Below, in pieces: positions 34,424-43,056 of a stretch of DNA of 64,000 nucleotides. The stretch comes from SXOA01 sp051004015 (lineage in GTDB: Bacteria > Planctomycetota > Planctomycetia > Pirellulales > Pirellulaceae), in the NCBI GenBank assembly GCA_051004015.1, contig JBPCKT010000138.1, positions 1 to 64,000 of the forward strand. The letters run 5' to 3'. Numbering within the stretch: position 1 is the stretch's first letter; every line of letters begins with the position of its first letter. The notes below the pieces were generated by a model, which was not told the origin of the DNA, did not search any database, and saw only the letters and a program-made list of their open reading frames with translations. The position numbers and the translations under genes were made by a program.

Positions 34424-36427
34424 TCAGGGCCCGGTTTTCACCAGTCTCGCCGCAAACCCGCCGGAACGGGGGATCGTAACCCCGAGCGTATCGTTTGCCG
34501 AAACCGTTTTCTTGCGGATGGTCAGGGACGTTGGCCCGCCGGCGGGATCATCCAGATACAACTCCGCCGTGAATGTCCCTTTTCCCAGGAAGTCGAGCGG
34601 CAGATCGAGCTTCCGCTCTTGCGCCGCCGTCATGCCGCCGAAATACCAGGCGTCTCCGCGGCGGCGGGTGATCACCAGGCACCGGCCCAGTTCGGCGTGC
34701 AGCACCCGCGTCTCGTCCCAGGTCGCGGGAACCTGCACCATGAACTTCAGTCCCGGCTGGCCGCGGTATGCCGCCGGGTAGTCCGCCATCATGGACAGGT
34801 GGTTCTGATAAACGACGTACATGGCCAGTTGATGCCCGCGCGTGCCTTGAACGGGCGGGGCCACGTCGCGAAATTTGTAGTTCTCGGGCAGCACACTCCT
34901 CATGCCCCCCTGATGGTAGTCGAGCGGGCCGGCGAGCATCCGCACGAAGGCGATGTCGAGATTGTGTTCCGGCGGAGTGCCTCGCACCCCCGCCGGCTGC
35001 CACTTGTTGTACTCCTGGTTGAGGGCCGCCTCGTAGGACAGCACGTTCGGCCATGTCCGCTCCATGCCGGTTGGCTTGTAGGCTCCGTGCCAGGTGACCG
35101 TCAGATGGTGTTTCGCGGCCTTCTCGGCGACCTCGTGATACCAACGGACCATCTCCTGGTCGTCGCGGTCCATGAAGTCGATCATCACCCCCTCGATTCC
35201 CCACTCCTCGTATTTCCGTAATGCTTCGTCGAGCTGCGGCTTCAAGGCTTTCCAGTGCATCCACAGCCGCAGCCGAATGCCTTTCTCCTTGCTATACCGC
35301 AGGAGCTCCGGCATGTCGATCGAAGGGGCGGCTTTGGTGACATTGGTGGGGCCGTTGGGACTGATCGGGCCGCCGTACCAGGCGATGTCGAGCCCGTCAA
35401 GCGAATGATAAGGGATGCCCTGCTCGGCACAGAAGTCGATGTAGTGCTTCATCGTGGCGGTGTTCACGCCCGGCTCGAAATCGACTCCTTCGAGCACGTA
35501 GTGGTTCCACCAAGGGAAGGTCGTCTTGCCCGGCTTGATCCAGGAAATGTCCTTGATCGCCGGCGGGTCGCTGAGGTTGAACACCAGGTTCGATTCAATG
35601 AGCCGGCCGGGATTGTCGGCGATCATCATCACTCGCCACGGCGACTGGAACGGCGTCTTACCAATTACTTTCGCTCCATCCTTCCGCCCCGGCAGCGGGG
35701 AGAGCTTTGCAACCAGCACCCCCGGCGCTCCGTCCATGCCGGAGAGATACATTCCGGCGTAGTCGGTCAGATTCGCCTCCGTCACGGCCAGCCACACCTT
35801 CTTTGGGTGTTCGAGCAAGAGCGGCAGCGCGACGAGCAGGTCCGGGCGGATCTCCGAGACGCGGAGGGATTTGTAATACCATTCGTAGGACGTTGTGTAG
35901 CTACTTAGCGGCAGGACCTTCGCCATTGGATCGTCCTTGAACGATAGCCGCGTATGCTCGTCGGTGATGGTGAATTCGCCCAGCGTTTTCTGGTCGGGAA
36001 TCAGATAACGGAAGGCAACGCCGTCGTTGAAAGCCCGGAATGCGATACCAAGCTTCCGATGGGGAGTCGCCGATTCTTGGAGCGACACGACCAGTTCGTT
36101 GTGCTGATCCCGCGCCGCCGACGCCTTCCCGACGTGGATCGCATAAGTTTCGTCTCGGCTTGAGCGCTGGACATCAACGACCTTCAACTTCTCGCGGAGC
36201 GGCCCGGAAGGGGCAAATTCCAGCCCGAGCGTTCCCGCGGCCACTGGCGTGTCGCGGAACACGACGTCGAAGGCCGGCTGACCCTGCTCCGCAAGCTGGA
36301 ACGTCACCCGCAATCGGCCATCCGGAGATTCCAGCGTCAGCGGCTTGGCAGGGTCATCCGCCGCCGCGAGCGGCAAGAAGCAGATTGGCAGCAGGAGTAC
36401 AAACGGCAACCAGGCAAGCTTGATCAT
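34424..36427 (-). CDS. Glycoside hydrolase family 97, retaining-type alpha-galactosidase-like
   Basis: 667 residues with a signal peptide (MIKLAWLPFVLLLPICFLPLAAA). The N-terminal beta-sandwich (PDGRLRVTF...) is followed by a TIM barrel (WWNHYVLEGVDFEPGVNTATMKHYIDFCAEQG, then LDGLDIAWYGG). The segment GVMIDFMDRDDQEMVRWYHEV carries the Asp that acts as nucleophile in retaining GH97 enzymes; inverting SusB-type enzymes use Glu bases instead. It thus probably cleaves alpha-galactosides in the periplasm. It is convergent with the glycan cluster. Confidence 0.9.
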   Translation of the reverse strand: MIKLAWLPFVLLLPICFLPLAAADDPAKPLTLESPDGRLRVTFQLAEQGQPAFDVVFRDTPVAAGTLGLEFAPSGPLREKLKVVDVQRSSRDETYAIHVGKASAARDQHNELVVSLQESATPHRKLGIAFRAFNDGVAFRYLIPDQKTLGEFTITDEHTRLSFKDDPMAKVLPLSSYTTSYEWYYKSLRVSEIRPDLLVALPLLLEHPKKVWLAVTEANLTDYAGMYLSGMDGAPGVLVAKLSPLPGRKDGAKVIGKTPFQSPWRVMMIADNPGRLIESNLVFNLSDPPAIKDISWIKPGKTTFPWWNHYVLEGVDFEPGVNTATMKHYIDFCAEQGIPYHSLDGLDIAWYGGPISPNGPTNVTKAAPSIDMPELLRYSKEKGIRLRLWMHWKALKPQLDEALRKYEEWGIEGVMIDFMDRDDQEMVRWYHEVAEKAAKHHLTVTWHGAYKPTGMERTWPNVLSYEAALNQEYNKWQPAGVRGTPPEHNLDIAFVRMLAGPLDYHQGGMRSVLPENYKFRDVAPPVQGTRGHQLAMYVVYQNHLSMMADYPAAYRGQPGLKFMVQVPATWDETRVLHAELGRCLVITRRRGDAWYFGGMTAAQERKLDLPLDFLGKGTFTAELYLDDPAGGPTSLTIRKKTVSANDTLGVTIPRSGGFAARLVKTGP

Positions 36428-36508
36428 GTCGGTCTCGTGAGGGGAAGGACTGGGCCTTCAACCTATCGAGGCTTGCCGGGGCCAACAAGCAGCGAGAGCC
36501 CGCATTTC

Positions 36509-36736
36509 TCACACCGCGGAGCCGACGACCTCCAGGCAGTTGTCAATGAGCTCCACCCCCTCGACGCGGCGAAGGTGCTCCTGGGCCATCTGCTTCTGAT
36601 ACCAGGTGCTGACGTTGCCACGGAGAATGACGCGGCCGCCGTCGGTTTCGAAGCGGAGCGTGCGGCCGGTGAGATAGGGATTGGTGACCAGGGCGTTATC
36701 AACGCGGTCGGCCAGGGAGGAAGAGAAAGTGCTCAT
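36509..36736 (-). CDS. BON-domain protein
   Basis: 75 residues, one BON domain (LADRVDNALVTNPYLTGRTLRFETDGGRVILRGNV-type pattern, then 'A...L..VEGVELIDN.L'). BON domains bind phospholipids or act in envelope proteins, but no signal peptide is visible here, so the protein may be cytoplasmic. The start at 36736 gives the compact domain; upstream in-frame residues are basic and unsupported. Confidence 0.8.
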   Translation of the reverse strand: MSTFSSSLADRVDNALVTNPYLTGRTLRFETDGGRVILRGNVSTWYQKQMAQEHLRRVEGVELIDNCLEVVGSAV

Positions 36737-36928
36737 GGGTGGAAACCTGGGTGTCACACGAAGGCGCGGCGATGTCAGTGTCTTCAGACTTATCGAGCCG
36801 CGGTTCAAGCTGGGTAAAGTTTTCCGCCTGCGGCCCGCGGAAAAAACACAGTGCTGCGGGAATCCTTGACGACTGTGCGGAACATGCGGGCAGCGGATTC
36901 ACTTGCCGCACCGACCCAGGAGCTTTCC

Positions 36929-37246
36929 ATGCACCAAGATCCCATCTTTGCCGATAATGAGGGTTCAAGTCCGAGCCTCCCTCGCTCCCCCTGGCAAGTC
37001 ATGTTTGACGCAAACGTATACTACTGTTGGTTTTGCGACGCCCACCGCCGCGGCATTCCCGGGGTTGCCGGCACGCACATTTGCCCCCGCTGCAATAAGG
37101 ATTTGAGCGAAACCGCGCGGTTGACCAGGCACACCACCCCTACTGCGGGTGAGCCCGAGCGGCGGCCTATCTTCGCCATGAGCGTTGGCCATCCCGTCGC
37201 CAACAGTGCGCCGTCCTGGAGCGGAAGTGTTGCCGCGGCGTCATGA
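36929..37246 (+). CDS. Small CXXC/CXXC zinc-binding protein
   Basis: 105 residues. A CWFCDAHRR knuckle near residue 33 and a CPRCNKD knuckle about 23 residues later can bind one zinc. The N-terminal MHQDPIFADNEG and the C-terminal part appear disordered. AGGAG lies 6 bp before the ATG. No transmembrane segment. Function unknown; the region around the knuckles (YYCWFCDAHRRGIPG) would be a good probe for finding homologues. Confidence 0.6.
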   Translation: MHQDPIFADNEGSSPSLPRSPWQVMFDANVYYCWFCDAHRRGIPGVAGTHICPRCNKDLSETARLTRHTTPTAGEPERRPIFAMSVGHPVANSAPSWSGSVAAAS

Positions 37247-37383
37247 AAGCGAACACTGGCAAAATGTGCCGGTTGTAGCGATTTTCTCGATTTGGCGAAC
37301 TTTAACGTCCGATATATCGGAGGCACTGCTAACTCTGGTTGGCAGGCATTTCGACAGGGACCGCCACTTCAAAGGACTTCGCG

Positions 37384-38091
37384 ATGATTTCCCGGTGGGC
37401 ACTTTTTGTCTGCGCTTCCGCACTGTTCGCCAGCGGCTGCTGCTGCCCGGACATGAGCGGCAGCGGGTGTGGAGTTGGCGGCTGTGGGCCTCGTCGCGGC
37501 GACGGTTCGCTCTTCTGCCGGCCGTATGAGCAGCGAATGGCCGATAGCAGTGCCAATCACTGTGGCAGTTGCAACACGCCCGTGGGCTGCTGCAACGGCG
37601 GCATCAAGGGCTGGCTCAACAACCAGGCCACCGGCTGCAAGGGCTGCGGTGACATGTACTGGGGCGAATGGATCAGCGATCCGCCGGACTGCTGCGATCC
37701 TTGTGATCAGTGCGGCGGCTTCACCGGCAGCGGCGGCAATTGCTGCAAGACGAGTTGCCTGGAGCGCTTGTCGCGGATTTTCAACGGCTATCGCTATTGC
37801 CCCGGCGACTGCGGCACGAGCTGCGGACTTCCCATGCTCGGCTGCAACCTTTGCGGCGGGGCCGGATGCGACTCTTGCGGTGGAAATGGCGGACACGCCG
37901 GGCATGAGATTCATGGCCACGCAGCCCCGCGCAGTGTCCTCGACCAAAACTGGGACGCCGCTCCCACTCCCAAGCCGACACCCGGCAAGCCGATTCACAA
38001 GGCGAACACGCACAGCATCAAGGTCGGCACGGGCCGGATGCCGGGCGGCAGCGGAAACGTGCGGCAAGCGAGCTATGAGTCGTGGCGGTAG
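37384..38091 (+). CDS. Cysteine-rich secreted lipoprotein
   Basis: 235 residues. The signal peptide MISRWALFVCASALFASGC ends in a lipobox-like ASGC. The mature part has more than thirty cysteines in CC, CXXC and CXGXXC patterns (CKGCGDMYWGEW, CCDPCDQCGGF, CNLCGGAGCDSCGG), and a His/Pro-rich C-terminus. It resembles the Cys-rich surface proteins common in planctomycetes and may form a disulfide-crosslinked envelope layer or bind metals; this is an inference. A YESWR ending follows a basic tail. Upstream ATG 37339 is unlikely because it would precede the signal peptide. Confidence 0.75.
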   Translation: MISRWALFVCASALFASGCCCPDMSGSGCGVGGCGPRRGDGSLFCRPYEQRMADSSANHCGSCNTPVGCCNGGIKGWLNNQATGCKGCGDMYWGEWISDPPDCCDPCDQCGGFTGSGGNCCKTSCLERLSRIFNGYRYCPGDCGTSCGLPMLGCNLCGGAGCDSCGGNGGHAGHEIHGHAAPRSVLDQNWDAAPTPKPTPGKPIHKANTHSIKVGTGRMPGGSGNVRQASYESWR

Positions 38092-38106
38092 GCAAGTTCA
38101 AGGTTC

Positions 38107-38132
38107 GTACTAAGTACCAAGCGCTGAGTACC
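38107..38132. repeat. Family 4 repeat, intergenic copy
   Basis: GTACTAAGTACCAAGCGCTGAGTACC lies between the convergent Cys-rich and hpn genes. It shares the AGTACT/GAGTACC units with 20423-20460 and is an imperfect palindrome. Confidence 0.65.
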
Positions 38133-38149
38133 GGGCTTGCCGCCACCCA

Positions 38150-40537
38150 TCATCTCGCCACGCGAATCTCTTGGCCTAATTCGTTGATTACCCCTTCCGC
38201 AGCCAAATAGCCGCTGCGGACGGCGCTTTCCATGGTCGAGGGCCAGCCGGTGGCGGTCCAATCGCCGGCGAGGTAGAGGTTAGGGAAGTTCGTGCGCTGG
38301 GAAGGCCGCTGGGCTTCCAAGCCCGGTCGCACGGAAAAGACCGCTTCCGCTTCCGTAATCATCTGCCAGCGGAGCAGCTCAGCATCGCGTGACAGGGGAA
38401 AGACCGTACTCAAGTCGCCACGCACTTCGCGCAATATGCCTTCGCGTTCCCGACCGGTCAACTCGTGCGAAGCGCTAATGACCACCTGATAATAATACCC
38501 TTCTGACTCCTGGTTCCTGGCCCCTGACCCCTGACTTCTAGCGAACACCCACTGACTCAGCCGCCCCACCAACACGGCGTGAGGCAACGGCATAATGGGC
38601 CGGTCGAACCAGAGGTGCAGGCTGGTGATGGGCGAAGAGTGGATGACAGTAATTTGGCTCGCTGCGGCCGCGGGCAGAATCTCGGCGGCTTGTCGCCAAG
38701 GGACGGCGCAAACAACCGAGCCGAAACGAAGGGGCGGACGATCTTTCAAGTGGATGGACAATTCGCCGTCCGGCTGGGTTTCAATCGTTTCCGCCAGCGC
38801 GCCGGGATGAATGACCACTCCGCGCTTGGTCAGCCAGCCGGCAATTCGCTCATACAACACAGCCAGCGGCACTTTTGGAATCCAGACGTCGCCGGCTTCC
38901 CGAGAGGACATAAAGCCGTCCACGAACACCTTGCGGGCGGCCGTCAGGGACGCGCGATCGAGCGATTCCCCCAGGGCGCTCACCAGCACCACCTGCCAAA
39001 ACCGCTCGATGCATTGCGGCGACTGCTTCTGTTGCTGGAGCCATGCGCCGATGGTCATTTCGTCCGGCTGCTCTCGCGCCGGCAGACACGAAAGCTTCAT
39101 GAGCGTGAGGGCAATGCCCAGCCGCTCCGCAAGAGTGAGATACGAAAGGCCCAAGAACGCCGGACCCAGGTGCAGCGGCGCAGGGAGCCAGCTCGACGCA
39201 CGGAAGTCGCACTCTTGTCCCTCCGGGCCGAAGAAGTGCAGCGTGCGGTGCCGCTCGAACAATTCCAGACTGCCCGTGCGGCGACAGAAATCCAGAAAGC
39301 TCGTGCAGCAGCCCATCGCCACGTGCTGGCAATGGTCGATGGCCTGGCCGGTTTCTTTATCAACGTACGACCCCGCTCTCCCCCCCAATCGTCGTTTGGC
39401 CTCAAACAGCTCGACGCGGAAGCCCCGCTCGCAAAGCGCCGCCGCTGCCGATAGTCCCGCCAGCCCGCCGCCGACGATGGCGATAGTGGGGGCCCTCCGG
39501 GGTTTTCGCGGCGATAAATTTTGGCTTTCCGCAGAACTGTCTCCGCGAAAACTTCTCCTGACCCCGTGATCACTGGCAACGTCGGACACAACGGGGTCAG
39601 GAAGAGTTTTCGCGGCGACGATGATTGGCGATGAATCCTTGGCAGACGCGAAAACCCTTCCCGACCCCCACAGCGCCCCGGCCGCAATGAGCAACTTGCG
39701 CGGGTAGCTGAGCTGCACTCGTTCGCGGAGAACCCCTGTGCCACGGCGCTTGACCTCCCTCAGAATTGCCTCGTAACGGGCGAGCATCAAATGAAAGACC
39801 CGCCGCCCCGCCGCGGGAAGGTAGCTGCTGGTTGCCGCGCCGGATTCAAAAAAAGATTCCGCTCTAGCAACCTGGAATTGCAGGAACTCCTGCCAGCCGG
39901 CAGCATTCACGCCGCTAACGATATCTGCCGGTGCAAGCCCGAACCGACCCAACTCCTCCGCCGGCAGATAGACTCGGCCGCGCTCGGCATCCTCGCGAAT
40001 GTCCCGCAAGATATTCGTCAATTGAAACGCCAGCCCGCAGTCAATCGCCGGCCCGCTGGCCCTTACATCCCGGCATCCCCAGATCGGCAGGCAGGACAAA
40101 CCGACAACCGAGGCCACGCGGTAACAGTAGACGCGGAGGTCGTCGAACGTGGCATAAGTGGATTGGTGCAGGTCCATCTCCACGCCGTCGAGAATTTCGA
40201 GCAGATGCGTTGGCGGAATCTCAAACCGCCGCACCGTATCTTCCAGCGCCGGCAGGATTGCCAGGGGTCCCCGCGGCTCGTAAGAAAACGACTGGGAACC
40301 TCCACCAGTCAGCCGAATCGAAATCGCCCGGCGAAATTCCGCGAGTTGCTTCTGCCGCACTTCCAGCGGCTCGTCGCTATCCACCAGGTCATCCGCCTGG
40401 CGAGCGAACGCATACAGCGCATCCATTCCCCGCCGCTGCTCCGCCGGCAGCAGCCAGAAAGTCGAGGCCAGATTGGACGACGCGCGGCGGACCACCGCGC
40501 GGCAGTGGCGGTAGCTCGTTTCCAGGTCGCTCGTCAT
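38150..40537 (-). CDS. hpnDE: Fused presqualene diphosphate synthase and hydroxysqualene desaturase
   Basis: 795 residues. Residues 1-285 match HpnD (YAFARQADDLVDS with DDLVD, then LTNILRDIREDAERGRVYLP): presqualene diphosphate from farnesyl diphosphate. Residues 350-795 match the flavin amine oxidase HpnE: IAIVGGGLAGLSAAAAL at about 352, then LGGRAGSYVD and NLYLAGDWTATGWPSTMESAVRSG, which reduces hydroxysqualene to squalene. The two are usually separate genes. The 60-residue linker (about 290-346) is encoded by family 1 palindromic repeats, and HpnE carries a family 7 repeat (about 666-680). ATG at 40537 overlaps the hpnC stop (ATGA). Confidence 0.88.
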   Translation of the reverse strand: MTSDLETSYRHCRAVVRRASSNLASTFWLLPAEQRRGMDALYAFARQADDLVDSDEPLEVRQKQLAEFRRAISIRLTGGGSQSFSYEPRGPLAILPALEDTVRRFEIPPTHLLEILDGVEMDLHQSTYATFDDLRVYCYRVASVVGLSCLPIWGCRDVRASGPAIDCGLAFQLTNILRDIREDAERGRVYLPAEELGRFGLAPADIVSGVNAAGWQEFLQFQVARAESFFESGAATSSYLPAAGRRVFHLMLARYEAILREVKRRGTGVLRERVQLSYPRKLLIAAGALWGSGRVFASAKDSSPIIVAAKTLPDPVVSDVASDHGVRRSFRGDSSAESQNLSPRKPRRAPTIAIVGGGLAGLSAAAALCERGFRVELFEAKRRLGGRAGSYVDKETGQAIDHCQHVAMGCCTSFLDFCRRTGSLELFERHRTLHFFGPEGQECDFRASSWLPAPLHLGPAFLGLSYLTLAERLGIALTLMKLSCLPAREQPDEMTIGAWLQQQKQSPQCIERFWQVVLVSALGESLDRASLTAARKVFVDGFMSSREAGDVWIPKVPLAVLYERIAGWLTKRGVVIHPGALAETIETQPDGELSIHLKDRPPLRFGSVVCAVPWRQAAEILPAAAASQITVIHSSPITSLHLWFDRPIMPLPHAVLVGRLSQWVFARSQGSGARNQESEGYYYQVVISASHELTGREREGILREVRGDLSTVFPLSRDAELLRWQMITEAEAVFSVRPGLEAQRPSQRTNFPNLYLAGDWTATGWPSTMESAVRSGYLAAEGVINELGQEIRVAR
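38498..38539. repeat. Family 7 repeat inside the HpnE part of hpnDE
   Basis: TCAGGGGTCAGGGGCCAGGAACCAGGAGTCAGAAGGG on the coding strand is built from TCAGGGG/CCAGGA units. In frame, it encodes RSQGSGARNQESEG between two conserved blocks of HpnE. Confidence 0.85.
39499..39668. repeat. Family 1 repeat cluster forming the HpnD-HpnE linker
   Basis: Four family 1 arms: about 39499-39515 (GGGGTTTTCGCGGCGA), 39543-39565, 39593-39615 and 39641-39668. The two inner arms pair with about 22 of 23 matches across a 27-bp loop, and the outer arms resemble the same sequence. All of it is in frame in the fused gene. Confidence 0.88.
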
Positions 40538-41448
40538 GAAGTCCGCCGCAAAAAGGCCCGCATAAGCAGCCCCAGCTTCGTCCACTTGCTGACGACCGGC
40601 CGGCGGGACCAGACATCATACCCCTGCCGGCGAATAGCCGCGAGGATTGCCAGCCCGCCATCGATGAACAGCCGCACGCTGACGCGGAGTTGCGGGGAGA
40701 CGAGTTTCACCAGCGGCTCCCCGGCGAGCAGGTATTCCTCAGCCCGGTCGACTTCAAAATTCATAAGAGCGCGAAAAGTAAGGTTCCCTCCACGAGCCAA
40801 CTGTTGCTTGTCGTCTACTCCAAACGTGGCCATGTCTTCCAAAGGCAAATAAATGCGCCCCAATTCCCAGTCGCGGCGGAAATCCTGCCAGAAGTTCGCC
40901 AATTGCAATCCCGTGCAGATCGAATCCGACAGCCGGGCTGTTTCCTGGTTGTGGCAGCGCCCCAGATACAGCACCAATCGCCCGACCGGATTCGCGCTCC
41001 GGCGGCAGTAGTCCAGCAACTCCTCAAAAGTTGCGTAGCGGATTTTGGTCTGGTCCTGCCGGAATGCCGAGAGCAAGTCCAACAGCGGGTCGCGGGGAAG
41101 AGTGAATTCGTGTACGGTATCTACCAGAGCAATAAAGACGGGATGCGTCGGAGCATTGCCGCCGTAGAGTGCGATAACCTGCGACTCCCACCAATCCAAC
41201 AGCTTTAGCGATTCCTTCTGCGGCACAATCTCATCCGCCAGGTCATCAGCCCAACGGCAGTACGCATAGAGATTGCAAAAGTGCTGACGCAACTCTCGCG
41301 GCAGCAGGAAGTGGCTGACGCTGAAGTTCTCGTACTGCTCGCGGGTGAGCTGGCGGCAATAGGCCCGCGCCTCCTTCAACGAAAGGGGCGCTGTGTCACC
41401 GGCCTCGGGGCCATACTTCGCCAGGTCGGCTCGCAAATAAGGCTTCAT
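40534..41448 (-). CDS. hpnC: Squalene synthase HpnC (hydroxysqualene synthase)
   Basis: 304 residues. Trans-isoprenyl diphosphate synthase fold with the first Asp-rich motif YCRWADDLADE, the second motif QLANFWQDFRRDWELGRIYLP, and LYLGRCHN. In the HpnCDE pathway it converts presqualene diphosphate to hydroxysqualene. Its stop overlaps the hpnDE start by 4 bp (ATGA), and its ATG overlaps the stop of the M81 gene by 4 bp, so three genes form one overlapping unit. An upstream in-frame extension to 41547 lies wholly inside the M81 gene and is not needed. Confidence 0.9.
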   Translation of the reverse strand: MKPYLRADLAKYGPEAGDTAPLSLKEARAYCRQLTREQYENFSVSHFLLPRELRQHFCNLYAYCRWADDLADEIVPQKESLKLLDWWESQVIALYGGNAPTHPVFIALVDTVHEFTLPRDPLLDLLSAFRQDQTKIRYATFEELLDYCRRSANPVGRLVLYLGRCHNQETARLSDSICTGLQLANFWQDFRRDWELGRIYLPLEDMATFGVDDKQQLARGGNLTFRALMNFEVDRAEEYLLAGEPLVKLVSPQLRVSVRLFIDGGLAILAAIRRQGYDVWSRRPVVSKWTKLGLLMRAFLRRTS

Positions 41449-42965
41449 GGCCGGCCTGAAGTGAATATTTGCGGCCGCGGCTGCCAATTGGGAATTTCGT
41501 CCCAGGGCCAGAGGGGCCGCTGAATATTGCGATACTCGTAATTCCAAAAGTCGCTCGGCGCGCAGCCCGGCGCTCGAATGCTGAAAATCTGCGCCGCCCG
41601 CGCCGCATAGGCCGCCCGAAAACCGCAGGGGCTTTTGGCGATGAGGACCGAGGCGGCAAACGGGTCGTAACCCGCAGCTTGGAAGAGCTCCGGAGCGAAG
41701 TGCGGCCCGCTGCGTGACGTGACGATCACGACGACGTTTCTTTGCCGCAGCACCGCGCAGCGGCCCATATTGATGGGCAGATTTTTGCCGATGTGGCCGG
41801 ACAGGGTGAACTGAGCATCGAACAGCCGCTCCACCGTCGCGGGGAATTCAATTCGCGTGCCGAAGCGATTGTCCCGAACGCCCCCCAGCGAAAACGAGTG
41901 CTCCGCGCCTGCGCCCAGCGATTCCGCCTGCTGCACGACTTCCGGCGAAACGATGGTCAATAGTGCCGGCCGTGGCCACTCGTGCTTCACCAATTCGCGG
42001 AGAATCCAGACGCTGTCCCCCGGTGCGCCGCTGGTCGTGGCATCCGCCGCATCGCTGAGCACGGTGAGCCCCTCGGGATGTTCCAGGGCCTTTTGCACTC
42101 CTTCCTCCGCGGTGAACAGCTCCGGCAGATACTCCTTTCGCCGCGACCAAAGTTCGCTGGCAAGCTCCTGGCAAAGTGCATCCGCGAGTGCGGGATTGTT
42201 GTCCGTCGTAATCATCACCGACGAGCCGAACTCCGGGATGTCGAGCCATGGCTGCACGGTGGCGAGGCCGGCGGCAAGAACTTCGGGGCGAGCTTCCCAG
42301 GTTTGCACTTTCCGTTTGAATTCGGCGCTCATGCCCGTGGCGAGCTCCGAGTTGGCCTTCTCCGCGGGAAAAACCGCCGGCACTTTGACGAAGGCCGTCG
42401 TGGGCCTGGCCCCCTCGACCAGAATCCGCCGCAGCACGGCCGCACCGCGAACGCCTGTTTCGTAGATGTCCACATGCGGAATGGAGTGATAGAGCACTAG
42501 CGCATCCGCCGCGGCGACCATGCCCGGCGTGATATTGGCGTGCAGGTCCAGAGTGCTGACAAGCGGAATGGCGGGACCAATCAGCTTGCGAATAGCCTCC
42601 AGGATTTCCCCCTCGACATCGGGATGCTGCTCTGCCGCCATTGAGCCATGCAGGGCCAACAACACGGCATCCACCGGCAGAGCCTTCTCCAGCGACGTCA
42701 ACACTTCTTGCTTGATCCAGGCAAACGTCTCAGCCGTTGCCATTCCCGCCGGCCATGCCGGCAACCGGACGAGGCCGACCAGCTCGGGGTTTTCCGGCCA
42801 TTTTCGCAGCGATTGGATGAAGCCCCCCAGCTCATTGGTGCCGGACATCTGCCGCAGCATTTCGTCGCCGCGTGAGACGCCAAAAGCCTCAAAATCCTGC
42901 CGCGTGGTGCGGATGGGATTGAAGGTGTTGGTTTCCTGCCAGATTTGGCCGAGTGCGATACGCAT
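41445..42965 (-). CDS. M81 family metallopeptidase (MlrC-like)
   Basis: 506 residues of the MlrC/M81 family. Recognisable parts: RIALGQIWQETNTFNPI at the N-terminus, LLALHGSMAAE with a metal-binding His, STLDLHANIT with Asp and His, and YHSIPHVDIYETG. C-terminal region: FSLGGVRDNRFG and the final AYAARAAQIFSIRAPG. MlrC degrades linearised microcystin in Sphingomonas; in planctomycetes M81 genes are common and their substrates unknown. It is the first gene of the unit with hpnC and hpnDE and is divergent from hemB by 91 bp. Confidence 0.88.
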   Translation of the reverse strand: MRIALGQIWQETNTFNPIRTTRQDFEAFGVSRGDEMLRQMSGTNELGGFIQSLRKWPENPELVGLVRLPAWPAGMATAETFAWIKQEVLTSLEKALPVDAVLLALHGSMAAEQHPDVEGEILEAIRKLIGPAIPLVSTLDLHANITPGMVAAADALVLYHSIPHVDIYETGVRGAAVLRRILVEGARPTTAFVKVPAVFPAEKANSELATGMSAEFKRKVQTWEARPEVLAAGLATVQPWLDIPEFGSSVMITTDNNPALADALCQELASELWSRRKEYLPELFTAEEGVQKALEHPEGLTVLSDAADATTSGAPGDSVWILRELVKHEWPRPALLTIVSPEVVQQAESLGAGAEHSFSLGGVRDNRFGTRIEFPATVERLFDAQFTLSGHIGKNLPINMGRCAVLRQRNVVVIVTSRSGPHFAPELFQAAGYDPFAASVLIAKSPCGFRAAYAARAAQIFSIRAPGCAPSDFWNYEYRNIQRPLWPWDEIPNWQPRPQIFTSGRP

Positions 42966-43056
42966 GCTGATTATTCCTTCGGGGGCCGATTCAAAGGTTG
43001 TTCCGCGCTACCTTAAAAGATGTCCCAATTCCCGCCAACTGGACTATAAAGGAAAT

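Noticed and set aside
42520..43056. Upstream part of the long frame containing hemB
   Set aside because: It is antisense to the M81 gene; hemB starts cleanly at 43057 with a ribosome binding site.
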